Origin: JAFANK01 sp036741695
GTDB lineage: Bacteria > Vulcanimicrobiota > Vulcanimicrobiia > Eremiobacterales > Eremiobacteraceae
Direction of reading: 5' to 3'
DNA: 40,034 nt
Assembly (NCBI GenBank): GCA_036741695.1
Contig: DAINRU010000021.1
Location: forward strand, 1 to 40,034
Shown: one piece after another, positions 19,168-26,870 of the stretch
Numbering within the stretch: the first letter of the stretch is position 1
Layout of the letters: every line of letters begins with the position of its first letter
Notes under the pieces: generated by a model
What the model was told of the DNA's origin: nothing
Seen by the model: only the letters and a program-made list of their open reading frames with translations
Database searches by the model: none
Program-made: the position numbers and the translations under genes

Positions 19168-20384
19168 TGCGGGTCATCGGTCTCATCTCGGGGACGTCGA
19201 TGGACGCGATCGACGCGGCCGTGGTCGACATCGAGCATGCCGTACATGAAGCAACGGACCTTCAGGCCCGTTCACTCAACGTCGTGCTGCGCGCATTTGT
19301 CACCGTGCCATACCCGGACGCCACGCGCGCCGCACTCGAATCCATCCTCAGAAATGAAGCAACGGACCTTCAGGCCCGTTCCCGCCTATCGGCGCTTGCG
19401 TCTCTCAACGTGGCGGTTGGTGAGGCGTTCGCACAAGCGGCTATCTTGGCGCGTCACGAGGCAGGTGGTGGCAGCGACCTCATCGGATCGCACGGCCAGA
19501 CGATCGCCCATCAGCCTCGGCCCGACGCAGCATCGGGCCTGCAACCGGCGACCTTGCAGATCGGCGAGGCAGCCGTTATCGCCGAGCGCACCGGGCTCAG
19601 TTGCGTCGCCGACTTCCGGCCTGCCGACGTCGCCGCCGGCGGCGAGGGAGCACCGCTCGTCTCCTATGTCGATCACATGCTGTTGCGCAGCCACGATGAA
19701 TATCGCGTGGCGCTCAACATCGGCGGCATCGCCAACGTCACGCTCCTTCCCCTAGCCGCGCGGCCCGAGCAGGTGCTCGCGTTCGACACCGGTCCCGGCA
19801 ACATGCCGATCGATCTAGCGGTGAGGCTGCTCTTCCCCGAAGGTCCGGATTTTGACCGCAACGGGCAGATCGCGGCACGTGGGCGAGTGCACGAGGCTTT
19901 GCTCGAGTCCTTGCTCGCCGACGCCTATTTTCTTTCTCCCCCACCGAAGACCGCGGGGCGCGAGCAGTTCGGACCAGATTTCGTCCGGCGCGCGTGGGAG
20001 CGGGCGAAGTCGGTGGGATGCACGCGCGAGAGTCTGGTGGCCACCCTCACCGAGCTGACCGCGCGCAGCGTGGCCGACCAGGTGCCGCAGGATTGCCGCC
20101 GGGTCATCGTCGCCGGCGGTGGTGTGCATAACAAGACGCTCATGAATGCCCTGCGACGCAGGCTTTCGCAGCGCCCGGTGGCTCCCGAGCTCGCCCTCAG
20201 CGACGACTTCGGGTTCCCGGCGGACGCGAAGGAGGCCATGGCGTTTGCGATTTTGGCCTTCGAAGCCGTGCACGGGCGGACAAGCAATCTGCCGAGCGCC
20301 ACCGGTGCGGCCCATCCAGTGGTCCTGGGCAAGATCGTCCCCGGCGCCAACTTTTCCGAGCTCATGCGTTCGATCTGGCGCTAA
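19164..20384 (+). CDS. anmK: Anhydro-N-acetylmuramic acid kinase, carrying two in-frame palindromic elements
   Basis: Phosphorylates and opens 1,6-anhydroMurNAc to MurNAc-6-P, the substrate of MurQ. Motifs: ATP-binding GLISGTSMDAID (near the N-terminus), GSHGQTIAHQP, VADFRPADVAAGGEGAPLV with the catalytic Asp, FDTGPGNMPID, PPPKTAGREQFG. Length is 406 residues against about 370-390 usual; the surplus is largely two insertions at residues 29-37 and 65-73, each EATDLQARS, encoded by two identical palindromic elements 108 bp apart. They fall between VVDIE and the start of LRAFVTVPYP, and between AALESIL and RLSALASLNVAVGEAF, away from recognised catalytic motifs, so the enzyme is probably active. 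The start ATG overlaps the upstream stop as ATGA. Confidence 0.94.
   Translation: MMRVIGLISGTSMDAIDAAVVDIEHAVHEATDLQARSLNVVLRAFVTVPYPDATRAALESILRNEATDLQARSRLSALASLNVAVGEAFAQAAILARHEAGGGSDLIGSHGQTIAHQPRPDAASGLQPATLQIGEAAVIAERTGLSCVADFRPADVAAGGEGAPLVSYVDHMLLRSHDEYRVALNIGGIANVTLLPLAARPEQVLAFDTGPGNMPIDLAVRLLFPEGPDFDRNGQIAARGRVHEALLESLLADAYFLSPPPKTAGREQFGPDFVRRAWERAKSVGCTRESLVATLTELTARSVADQVPQDCRRVIVAGGGVHNKTLMNALRRRLSQRPVAPELALSDDFGFPADAKEAMAFAILAFEAVHGRTSNLPSATGAAHPVVLGKIVPGANFSELMRSIWR
19247..19272 (+). repeat. Palindromic element, in-frame copy 1 in anmK
   Basis: Starts TGAAGC, then stem AACGGACC, loop TTCA, GGCCCGTT; one base of the right arm (C for T) weakens the stem. Read in the anmK frame it encodes EATDLQARS (residues 29-37). 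Identical over 26 bases to copy 2. Confidence 0.88.
19355..19380 (+). repeat. Palindromic element, in-frame copy 2 in anmK
   Basis: Identical in all 26 bases to copy 1, 108 bp downstream, same orientation and same reading phase (EATDLQARS, residues 65-73). The DNA between the two is ordinary AnmK coding sequence (VLRAFVTVPYPDATRAAL), so this is two insertions or one duplicated insertion, not a tandem repeat. Confidence 0.88.
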
Positions 20385-20425
20385 ATCCGCATCATCCGCC
20401 TGGCCCACTAATCCGTTAGGCAGAC

Positions 20426-20441
20426 GGGTGCACGAAGGTGC
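20426..20441. repeat. GTGCAC repeat before the secreted-protein gene
   Basis: The self-complementary hexamer GTGCAC occurs twice in a row separated by GAAG, just upstream of the ribosome-binding site. It could be a dimeric protein-binding site or a small hairpin; no family is recognised. Confidence 0.35.
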
Positions 20442-20467
20442 ACGTACCATCTTCTAGGGAGGCTTCA

Positions 20468-21103
20468 ATGAGAATACAGCGCATAGCCGCAGCGCTCGCG
20501 GTGGTTGCCGGTCTGATCGCCGGATCCGCCGCCTTTGCGGACGATTCGATGTCATCGCCCTCGATGGGCACTGCGCAGATGGGGCGGTTCGGCGGTCCCG
20601 TCTACGACGGCGCACCGGCGCTCGCAGTCACCGCCTCGCTCGTCGCCGCCGGTGGCGGTGCCGACAAGTACTCGACCGCAACCGCGCTCACGAACATGCT
20701 GGGAGCGGACACGGTCAAGGCCGAGGTCGGCAAGCTCACCACGCAATATGGCGCGGCCGAGGTCAACACGTGGCTCAAGACCTTCGACTTCGCGGTGAAG
20801 GACGCGCTCAAGATCGCGACTGCAGCCGGGGTGAAGTTGCCGGCGCCGACGCTCTCCGGCAAAGCGCTGGCGGAGACGCTCGTCAAAGCGGGCACCGCGC
20901 CGGACGGCACCTTCCAGATCGAGTATCTGCTCGACAAGGCGGTGTCGCACAAAATCCACGTCCAGGTCATGGATGACATCGACGCCGACCCGGCGCTCGG
21001 GAAAAAGGCCGACTACGACTACCACCGCATCAGCAACCAGGCGTTCTACGATGTCGCGCAAGCGCTCGGCATGACGTCCGTCAAACTCGCCGCCGTCCAC
21101 TAA
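20468..21103 (+). CDS. Secreted protein of unknown function
   Basis: 211 residues from ATG 20468, which has GGGAGG 6 nt upstream and a clear signal peptide (MRIQRIAAALAVVAGLIAGSAAFA). The mature part has a Ser/Met/Gly-rich linker, then a compact region (ADKYSTATALTNMLGADTVKAEVGKLTTQYGAAEVNTWLKTFDFAVKDALKIATAAGVKLP) predicted helical, and a C-terminal part rich in Asp (MDDIDADPALGKKADYDYHRISNQAFYDVAQAL). I recognise no domain. It lies between anmK and murQ but has its own ribosome-binding site and is followed by a strong terminator, so it may be a separate, well-expressed unit. Confidence 0.8.
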   Translation: MRIQRIAAALAVVAGLIAGSAAFADDSMSSPSMGTAQMGRFGGPVYDGAPALAVTASLVAAGGGADKYSTATALTNMLGADTVKAEVGKLTTQYGAAEVNTWLKTFDFAVKDALKIATAAGVKLPAPTLSGKALAETLVKAGTAPDGTFQIEYLLDKAVSHKIHVQVMDDIDADPALGKKADYDYHRISNQAFYDVAQALGMTSVKLAAVH

Positions 21104-21121
21104 GCGCGGCCGCGACGAGGC

Positions 21122-21153
21122 AAGGGTGGCTCACGCGAGCCACCCTTTTCGTT
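21122..21153 (+). terminator. Rho-independent terminator
   Basis: Perfect 11-bp stem AAGGGTGGCTC / GAGCCACCCTT (21122-21132 with 21137-21147), loop ACGC, followed by TTCGTTT. It lies 19 nt after the stop of the secreted-protein gene and ends its transcript; murQ starts 44 nt later and needs its own promoter or read-through. Confidence 0.9.
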
Positions 21154-21196
21154 TGCGAAGAGGTCCGCTGCACGAGCTCGCTCGAAGCGCAGCGCC

Positions 21197-22090
21197 GTGG
21201 ATTCACAGCGGCTGCCACTGACCGAAGAGGTCAACCCCTCGACGAGGGACCTCGACCTGTTGGGGACATCCGATCTCTTGCACCGCATCAACGACGAGGA
21301 TCGGCGCGCCGCCTGGGCTGTCGAGCGTGAAATCGATCTCATCTCGACCGCCGTCGACGAGATCGCAGGGCGGCTTCGCGCCGGCGGCAGGCTGCACTAT
21401 TTCGGCGCAGGCACGAGCGGCCGCATCGCGGTGCTCGATGCGGCTGAGATCCCGCCGACGTTTTCCGCTCGAGATCTCGTGATCGCGCACATCGCCGGAG
21501 GCGACGCAGCCATGACCCGGTCGGTCGAAGCGGCAGAAGACGACGAGGCGGCAGGCCGGCGCGAGGCCGCCGCGGCCGGGATCGGCAAGGATGACGCGGT
21601 GGTCGGCATCTCGGCGAGCGGGTCGGCGTCCTACGTGCTCGGTGCGCTGGCGGCGGCGAAGGGCGCCCGCGCGCTGACCGTCGGTCTGACGAACAGCCCC
21701 AACACGCCGCTCACCGAGCTCGTCCATATCCCCATCGTGCTGCGCACGGGCGCGGAAGCGATCGCAGGTTCGACCCGCATGAAGGCCGCTGCCGCACAGA
21801 AGATGGCGCTCACCATGCTGAGCTCGGCGGTCATGGTGAAGCTCGGCAAAGTCTACGACAATCGTATGGTGGACGTCCAGGCGTCGAACCACAAACTCCG
21901 CGATCGCGCAGAGCGCCTCACCGCTGACATCAGTGGCGTGCCCTTACCAGCGGCACGGGCTGCGCTGCAACGTAGCGGCTATCGCGTCAAAGCGGCGATC
22001 GTCATGCTGCGCCGCAACTGCGACGTGGCGCAGGCAGATATGCTGCTCGCCGCAGCCGCAGACGATCTGCGAAAAGCGCTGACGTCATAA
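21197..22090 (+). CDS. murQ: N-acetylmuramic acid 6-phosphate etherase
   Basis: Cleaves the lactyl ether of MurNAc-6-P to GlcNAc-6-P and D-lactate, the step after AnmK. 297 residues, GTG start, normal length. SIS-domain motifs YFGAGTSGRIAVLDAAEIPPTFS with catalytic Glu84, second catalytic Glu in EAAEDDEAAG (about 114), VVGISASGSASYVLGAL, and the family segment GAEAIAGSTRMKAAAAQKMALTMLSS. With nagZ and anmK it completes a cytosolic muropeptide-recycling route. An intrinsic terminator separates it from the upstream genes. Convergent with the ABC permease, 21 nt apart. Confidence 0.96.
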   Translation: MDSQRLPLTEEVNPSTRDLDLLGTSDLLHRINDEDRRAAWAVEREIDLISTAVDEIAGRLRAGGRLHYFGAGTSGRIAVLDAAEIPPTFSARDLVIAHIAGGDAAMTRSVEAAEDDEAAGRREAAAAGIGKDDAVVGISASGSASYVLGALAAAKGARALTVGLTNSPNTPLTELVHIPIVLRTGAEAIAGSTRMKAAAAQKMALTMLSSAVMVKLGKVYDNRMVDVQASNHKLRDRAERLTADISGVPLPAARAALQRSGYRVKAAIVMLRRNCDVAQADMLLAAAADDLRKALTS

Positions 22091-22111
22091 GGTGTCGCTA
22101 TTGGACTGTCG

Positions 22112-23236
22112 TCACGCCGCTCGGCGCGCGAAGCGGGCGCTTGCGACGCTGAGCAAGACGACGCCGAGCGCGATCATGGCGACGACCGACGGCCACAGAT
22201 CGGCAAGGCCCGCCCCGCGCAGCACGATCCCACGCAAGATCTCCAAAAAGTACGTCAGGGGGATCGCGTAGCCCAGCCACTGCAACACCGGCGGCATGAG
22301 GTCGCGCTCGAAGACAAAACCGGAGAGCAGTATCGACGGCAGTGTGATCGCAAACGTCATCAGGACCGCTTGCGACTGGGTCCGCGCGATGCTCGAGATC
22401 ATGAGGCCAAGCCCAAGCGCGACGAGCAAGAACAGCGACGAGAGCACGACGAGGAGCGCGAAGCTGCCGGCAATCGGAACCTGGAAGATGAAGACCATCG
22501 CTGCGATCACCGCGAAGAAGTCGACGATCGAGATGAGCGCATAGGGCATGATCTTGCCCAGCAGCAGGCCGGTGACGCCGATAGGCGTCACGAGGAGCTG
22601 GTCGAGCGTGCCGCGCTCCCGCTCACCGACGATGGACAGCGACATCAAGAAGACGGTGATGAGCTGCATGATGACGCCCACCAGGCCCGGCACGAAGAAG
22701 TTGGCACTGCGCAGGCTTGGGTTGAAGAGCATGCGCGGCCGCACGTCGATGACCGCCGGCGCCGTCGATGTCTGCGGGCCGAATTGCGCCGACAGCGCCG
22801 CGCCGATGGACAGCACTGCCGCATAGGCTTGCTGGGCGACGTTGGAGTCCGAGCCGTCGATGAGGACCTGCACTTGCGCGCCGCGCCCGCTCACGACATC
22901 CGCGCTGAAGTTAGGTGGGATGTCAAACGCCACCTTGACCTTATCCCTGACCACGAGCCGGCGCAGCTCCTCGCGCGTGCTGGCTTGGATGGCGAAGTCG
23001 AACTGCTGCGATGCATGCAACGCGTCGAGCACGCGCACGGACAGGGGGCCGCGATCTTCATTGAGATAAGCCGCGCCGACGTGCTCGACCCGCATGTTGA
23101 CCGCATACCCGAAGATGGTCATCTGCACGACCGGTAAGATCACCGCGAGGATGAGCGTGAGGCGGTCCCGGGTCACGTGGATGAGCTCTTTATAGAGGAC
23201 CGCCGTGAAGCCAGTGACGTCGAGCGCCCGCCTCAT
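22112..23236 (-). CDS. ABC-2 type transporter permease
   Basis: 374 residues. One membrane helix near the N-terminus (about 28-46), a large extracytoplasmic domain (about 50-170), then five hydrophobic segments (about 175-370) holding SLSIVGERERGTLDQLLVTPI, the ABC-2 export permease hallmark. It resembles YhhJ/YbhS-type permeases that work with an HlyD adaptor and an ATPase to export drugs or lipids. The start overlaps the ATPase stop by 4 nt. Only one permease is present, so it presumably acts as a homodimer. Confidence 0.92.
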   Translation of the reverse strand: MRRALDVTGFTAVLYKELIHVTRDRLTLILAVILPVVQMTIFGYAVNMRVEHVGAAYLNEDRGPLSVRVLDALHASQQFDFAIQASTREELRRLVVRDKVKVAFDIPPNFSADVVSGRGAQVQVLIDGSDSNVAQQAYAAVLSIGAALSAQFGPQTSTAPAVIDVRPRMLFNPSLRSANFFVPGLVGVIMQLITVFLMSLSIVGERERGTLDQLLVTPIGVTGLLLGKIMPYALISIVDFFAVIAAMVFIFQVPIAGSFALLVVLSSLFLLVALGLGLMISSIARTQSQAVLMTFAITLPSILLSGFVFERDLMPPVLQWLGYAIPLTYFLEILRGIVLRGAGLADLWPSVVAMIALGVVLLSVASARFARRAA

Positions 23237-24174
23237 GCGGCGGAGCGCCGGCGCGTGAGGGCGACGAAGACGTCCTCCACGGATGGCTCCACGCGATCCA
23301 CTGCGTCGATGCGCCCCGCCGCATGCGACAAGTCGTCGCGCAGGCGATCCGGACTCACGTCGCTTGAGACGACCAGGTGCAGGTCGCGGCCGAAGATGGT
23401 CGCGTCGCGCACGTACCCGAGCTGCGAGGCTTTGGAGAAGGCAGCCATGACGTTTTCTACCGTGACGCGGTAGCGCGCGGTTCCCGGCGGGTCGACGCCG
23501 GGGAGCCGGCGCAACTCATCGATCGTGCCAAGCGCGATGAGATCGCCTTCATAGATGTAGCCAAGGGACGAACAGCGCTCTGCCTCGTCCATGTAATGGG
23601 TGGTGACGAACAAGGTCACGCCTTGCCCCGCGAGATTGAAGAGCAGATCCCATAGGTCGCGGCGTGCGACCGGATCGATGCCGGCAGTCGGCTCGTCCAA
23701 GAAGAGCACGCGCGGTTCGTGCAAGAACGCAGAAGCGAGCGCGAGCCGTTGTTTCCAGCCCCCTGAGAGCTCGCCCGTGAGCCTGCGCCGGTACGGACCG
23801 AGACCGGTTAACGCGACGACCGCCTGGGCGCGCTGCTGGCGACGCACAGCGTCGAGACCATATGCGCGCCCATAGAATTCTAGATTCTCGTCCACCGTCA
23901 GGTCGGTGTAGAGGGCGAACGATTGCGACATGTAGCCGATCGAGCGCCGCACCTGGTCCGCCTGACGGAGGACATCGAAGCCGTTGACGCTGGCGTCACC
24001 CGCGCTCGGCTCGGCAAGAGTGCACAACATCTTAATCGTCGTGGACTTCCCGCTGCCGTTAGGACCTAAGAATCCAAAGATCGAACCCTGAGGGATCGAC
24101 AAGGACAGGTCGCGCACCGCCTCAACGTCGCCAAAGCGCTTGGTCAAGTGCTCGGCGAGGATGGCCGCGCTCAC
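23233..24174 (-). CDS. ABC exporter ATP-binding protein
   Basis: 313 residues, DrrA/YbhF-type ATPase. Walker A GPNGSGKS (37-44), signature LSGGWKQRLALASAFLHEP, Walker B VLFLDEPTAGID. A C-terminal extension after about 215 (FSKASQLGYVRDATIFGRDLHLVV...DRVEPSVEDVFVALTRR) is typical of exporter ATPases. It overlaps the adaptor gene upstream and the permease gene downstream by 4 nt each, so the three proteins are made together. Confidence 0.94.
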   Translation of the reverse strand: MSAAILAEHLTKRFGDVEAVRDLSLSIPQGSIFGFLGPNGSGKSTTIKMLCTLAEPSAGDASVNGFDVLRQADQVRRSIGYMSQSFALYTDLTVDENLEFYGRAYGLDAVRRQQRAQAVVALTGLGPYRRRLTGELSGGWKQRLALASAFLHEPRVLFLDEPTAGIDPVARRDLWDLLFNLAGQGVTLFVTTHYMDEAERCSSLGYIYEGDLIALGTIDELRRLPGVDPPGTARYRVTVENVMAAFSKASQLGYVRDATIFGRDLHLVVSSDVSPDRLRDDLSHAAGRIDAVDRVEPSVEDVFVALTRRRSAA

Positions 24175-25301
24175 TGAAGAGATACCTCGACCGTCGTGCC
24201 GCCAGGAAGTTTGCGATCCGGATCGTGGACGCGGACCTTGACGCCATAGCTGAGATCCGAGCGATCCTCGGCGGTCTGCACGTCGCGCGGCGTGAATTGC
24301 GCATCTTGGTCGATCTGCTCGATGGTAGCGCTGAATTGCTGTCCGCCCAGCGCGTCTGACCGCACCTGCACGGCCTGGCCGACGTGGATGAGGCCAAGAT
24401 CGTGTTGGGCGACGTAGATGCGCACATAGGGATCGCGAAATTCGCGCACGATGGCCACCTGGGCTCGCGGACCCACGAGATCGCCGGCGCGGAGATCGAG
24501 CGAGTCGATCGTGCCGTCGGCTGGTGCCGTCACGCTCATCTCGCGCAGATTGGTCTGCGCCGCGGCGACGTTCGCGCGTGCGGCATCGTACGCGGCGCGC
24601 GCTTGATCGATCTGCTGCGGCCGGGCGCCGGCCTGGACCAGTTGGCGGTTGGCGACAGCCGACGCGTAGGACTGCTGCGCGACCGTCGTGTCGGAGCGCT
24701 CGGTCTCGATGAGCTGAGCACGCGCCGCTGCAAGCCGAGCATTGGCGGCCTTGATCGCAGCCTGGGCGCTCTCGTAGCTCGCCCGGGCGTCATCGCGCGC
24801 CTGTGCAGCGACCGCGCCTTGGGCATAGAGACGTTCGGCGCGTTGATAGGCGAGCGTGGCTTGGGTGCCTGTTGCTTGCGCCTGCGACACCGAGGCTTGC
24901 GCTTCGCGCACGCTGTCTCGCGCAACCCGCAGCGCCTGCGGTGTCTTGTCGAGGACGGCTTTCGCGGACGCCTCTGCAGCCAAGGCGCGCGCGACCTCTT
25001 CTGGGCGTGGGCCGGCGATGAGGTCGGCGAGCGCCGCTGCTGCTTGCGCCTGCTGACCGCGTGCCGCCGCAAGCGCGGCGCGCTCGGCGCTCCCGTCGAG
25101 CGCCACGATGACCTGGCCTGCTTTCACCCGGTCGCCATCACTTGCGTAGACTCCGGTGACGCGCCCGCCGATCGTGCTCCCGATCTGCGCGGATTCGGGT
25201 TGCAACGTGCCGCTGTAACCGAAGCGAGCGCCCCCGCAAGCAACGCACAGCGCTGCGACCGGGAGAAGACACAGCGAGCGCACCCAGTCTCGTCCGAGCA
25301 T
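24171..25301 (-). CDS. HlyD-family periplasmic adaptor (membrane fusion protein)
   Basis: 376 residues. N-terminal export signal MLGRDWVRSLCLLPVAALCVACGG with a possible lipoprotein Cys. Biotinyl-lipoyl-like halves (IGGRVTGVYASDGDRVKAGQVIVALD and VTAPADGTIDSLDLRAGDLV) flank a long Ala/Gln/Arg-rich coiled coil (about 85-235), then a beta-barrel domain (YVRIYVAQHDLGLIHVGQAVQVRSDAL). It bridges the inner-membrane exporter to an outer-membrane channel; no TolC-like gene is in the window. First gene of the three-gene exporter operon. Confidence 0.92.
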   Translation of the reverse strand: MLGRDWVRSLCLLPVAALCVACGGARFGYSGTLQPESAQIGSTIGGRVTGVYASDGDRVKAGQVIVALDGSAERAALAAARGQQAQAAAALADLIAGPRPEEVARALAAEASAKAVLDKTPQALRVARDSVREAQASVSQAQATGTQATLAYQRAERLYAQGAVAAQARDDARASYESAQAAIKAANARLAAARAQLIETERSDTTVAQQSYASAVANRQLVQAGARPQQIDQARAAYDAARANVAAAQTNLREMSVTAPADGTIDSLDLRAGDLVGPRAQVAIVREFRDPYVRIYVAQHDLGLIHVGQAVQVRSDALGGQQFSATIEQIDQDAQFTPRDVQTAEDRSDLSYGVKVRVHDPDRKLPGGTTVEVSLQ

Positions 25302-25347
25302 GAGCCCACGCTTTTGGCGAGACCGGCACGTGTTCCCGCCCTCGTGA

Positions 25348-26151
25348 CTAGCGCTCGTGGCCTCCCCGGGTATGGAGCATGTCGGCGAGCTGACGTGCGT
25401 TGACCGCCGCCTTGCCGAGATGGTGGTTGTTGAAGAAGACGAACGTCTCGCGTGCCTGTTCGTCGACTGCAGCGATGCGCGGCAACCACTCGTCCAGCTC
25501 CTGCGCCGAGTAGAGGTAGTCGTAGCGCTCGTGGGCTGCGCGCTCTTGCTTCCACCATTTCCCGTAGTTGCGGCCGTGAAAGCGGATGTAGCCGACGGAC
25601 GACGTCACTTCAGAACCCGGACGCATGAGCGATGAGAATCGCGGCTCGTCGACGTTGCACCAGCCGATGTCAAGCTCTCGCAGCGTGGCTACGCCCTCGT
25701 CCGCTTGCCACTGTGCATGGCGGAACTCGGCGATGAGGGTGATGTCTGGCCACTGCTCGCGCAGCCACTCCAAGCGGCGGTAGGCGTCGGTTCCGGGGCG
25801 AAAACTATGCGGGAACTGGGCCAGCACCGCGCCCAGCTTCCCGGTCGTCACAATGGGCGCAAGACAGGCGCGAAACGACGCAGCGTCATCCGCGGACGCG
25901 CCTTCGCCGGCGGGAAGATGGGTGATGCTGCCGGGCGCTTTGACGGTGAAGCGGAACTGCGCCGGCGTCCGCCGGTCCATGCTCTCGAAAAGCCGCACCT
26001 GCGGGATGGCATAATAGGTGCTGTCGATCTCGACGCAGCCAAAACGCTCGGCATAAAAGGGCAGCATGTCGAGCGACTTGATGCCGGCGGGGTAGAAGGG
26101 TCCTATCCAATCGCGGTACGAGAAACCGCAGGTGCCGATGTGCAACGCCAC
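25348..26151 (-). CDS. DUF72 family protein
   Basis: 267 residues, TIM-barrel-like DUF72 (YecE) family: start MALHIGTCGFSYRDWIGPFYP, then YAERFGCVEIDSTYYAIP, FRFTVKAPGSITH, LGAVLAQFPHSFRP, VGYIRFHGRNYGKWW and FVFFNNHHLGKAAVNARQLADML, all family hallmarks. Cytosolic. The biochemical role of the family is not settled. It ends 46 nt upstream of the exporter operon start on the same strand. Confidence 0.93.
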   Translation of the reverse strand: MALHIGTCGFSYRDWIGPFYPAGIKSLDMLPFYAERFGCVEIDSTYYAIPQVRLFESMDRRTPAQFRFTVKAPGSITHLPAGEGASADDAASFRACLAPIVTTGKLGAVLAQFPHSFRPGTDAYRRLEWLREQWPDITLIAEFRHAQWQADEGVATLRELDIGWCNVDEPRFSSLMRPGSEVTSSVGYIRFHGRNYGKWWKQERAAHERYDYLYSAQELDEWLPRIAAVDEQARETFVFFNNHHLGKAAVNARQLADMLHTRGGHER

Positions 26152-26219
26152 GTCACGTCACACATCGGCCACTGCCTGCGACGAACCCTTCCAGTCGAAC
26201 GGACTAAAGATTCGTCTGT

Positions 26220-26723
26220 CTAGGACTTCGATGGATCGGGCTGCTGCACGACGGCGGGTGTTGCAGACGCGGACGCGCCAAGCATCGAGCTCGGATACAG
26301 GGAGATGTCCTTTTGCGTACCGCACCCGTTGAAGCGCAAGCCGTCTTTATCGCGGGTCACCGAGCGGCACAGGTACGCGTCCGTCGTCTTGTTCGCACCG
26401 ATCTGCTTCTCGACGACTTCCGAGACGCTGCAGCCGTGATCGTCGCCGCCGTCGACCGTGGTGAATGTCCATGCGGTGGCCACGCCTGCATCCTGGCCGC
26501 TTGCGTACAACGTCGCAGACTTGCAGCTCGCAAACGCCGTGTTGAAGCAATCGAACGCCTTGGCGGCATCGATGCCGCTGGTTGCCGTGAGATCCACGGT
26601 GCCGCATTCCCCGGCTTGGGGGCTTGCGTCGGCGAGCGCCGGGGCGTGCGGCACAAGGGCGAGCGCAAGCGCGGCGCATGCTACGACGAGCACCGATATG
26701 AATGAAGACTTGGATCTGATCAT
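26220..26723 (-). CDS. Small secreted six-cysteine protein of unknown function
   Basis: 167 residues from ATG 26723, with AAGGAG 12 nt upstream; a TTG at 26747 is in frame but would place that site inside the gene. Signal peptide MIRSKSSFISVLVVACAALALALVPHAPALA. The mature part has six Cys (ECGT, DCFNTAFASCKS, HGCSVSE, YLCRSV, FNGCGTQ), suggesting three disulfides and an extracytoplasmic location, and a Pro/Gln/Ser tail. I recognise no domain. Confidence 0.75.
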   Translation of the reverse strand: MIRSKSSFISVLVVACAALALALVPHAPALADASPQAGECGTVDLTATSGIDAAKAFDCFNTAFASCKSATLYASGQDAGVATAWTFTTVDGGDDHGCSVSEVVEKQIGANKTTDAYLCRSVTRDKDGLRFNGCGTQKDISLYPSSMLGASASATPAVVQQPDPSKS

Positions 26724-26870
26724 TTTTGGGAAGGGCTCCTTTCTCAAGCAGTGTCACAAGGGATGTAGCCGTACACCCTGCCTACCCGACTGTGGAGCGG
26801 AATGTTACCGAATATCTGGAGGAAATGAGCGCGGCGGCGAACTCTCTCTGAAAGAGAGGCGGAGAGTCCT

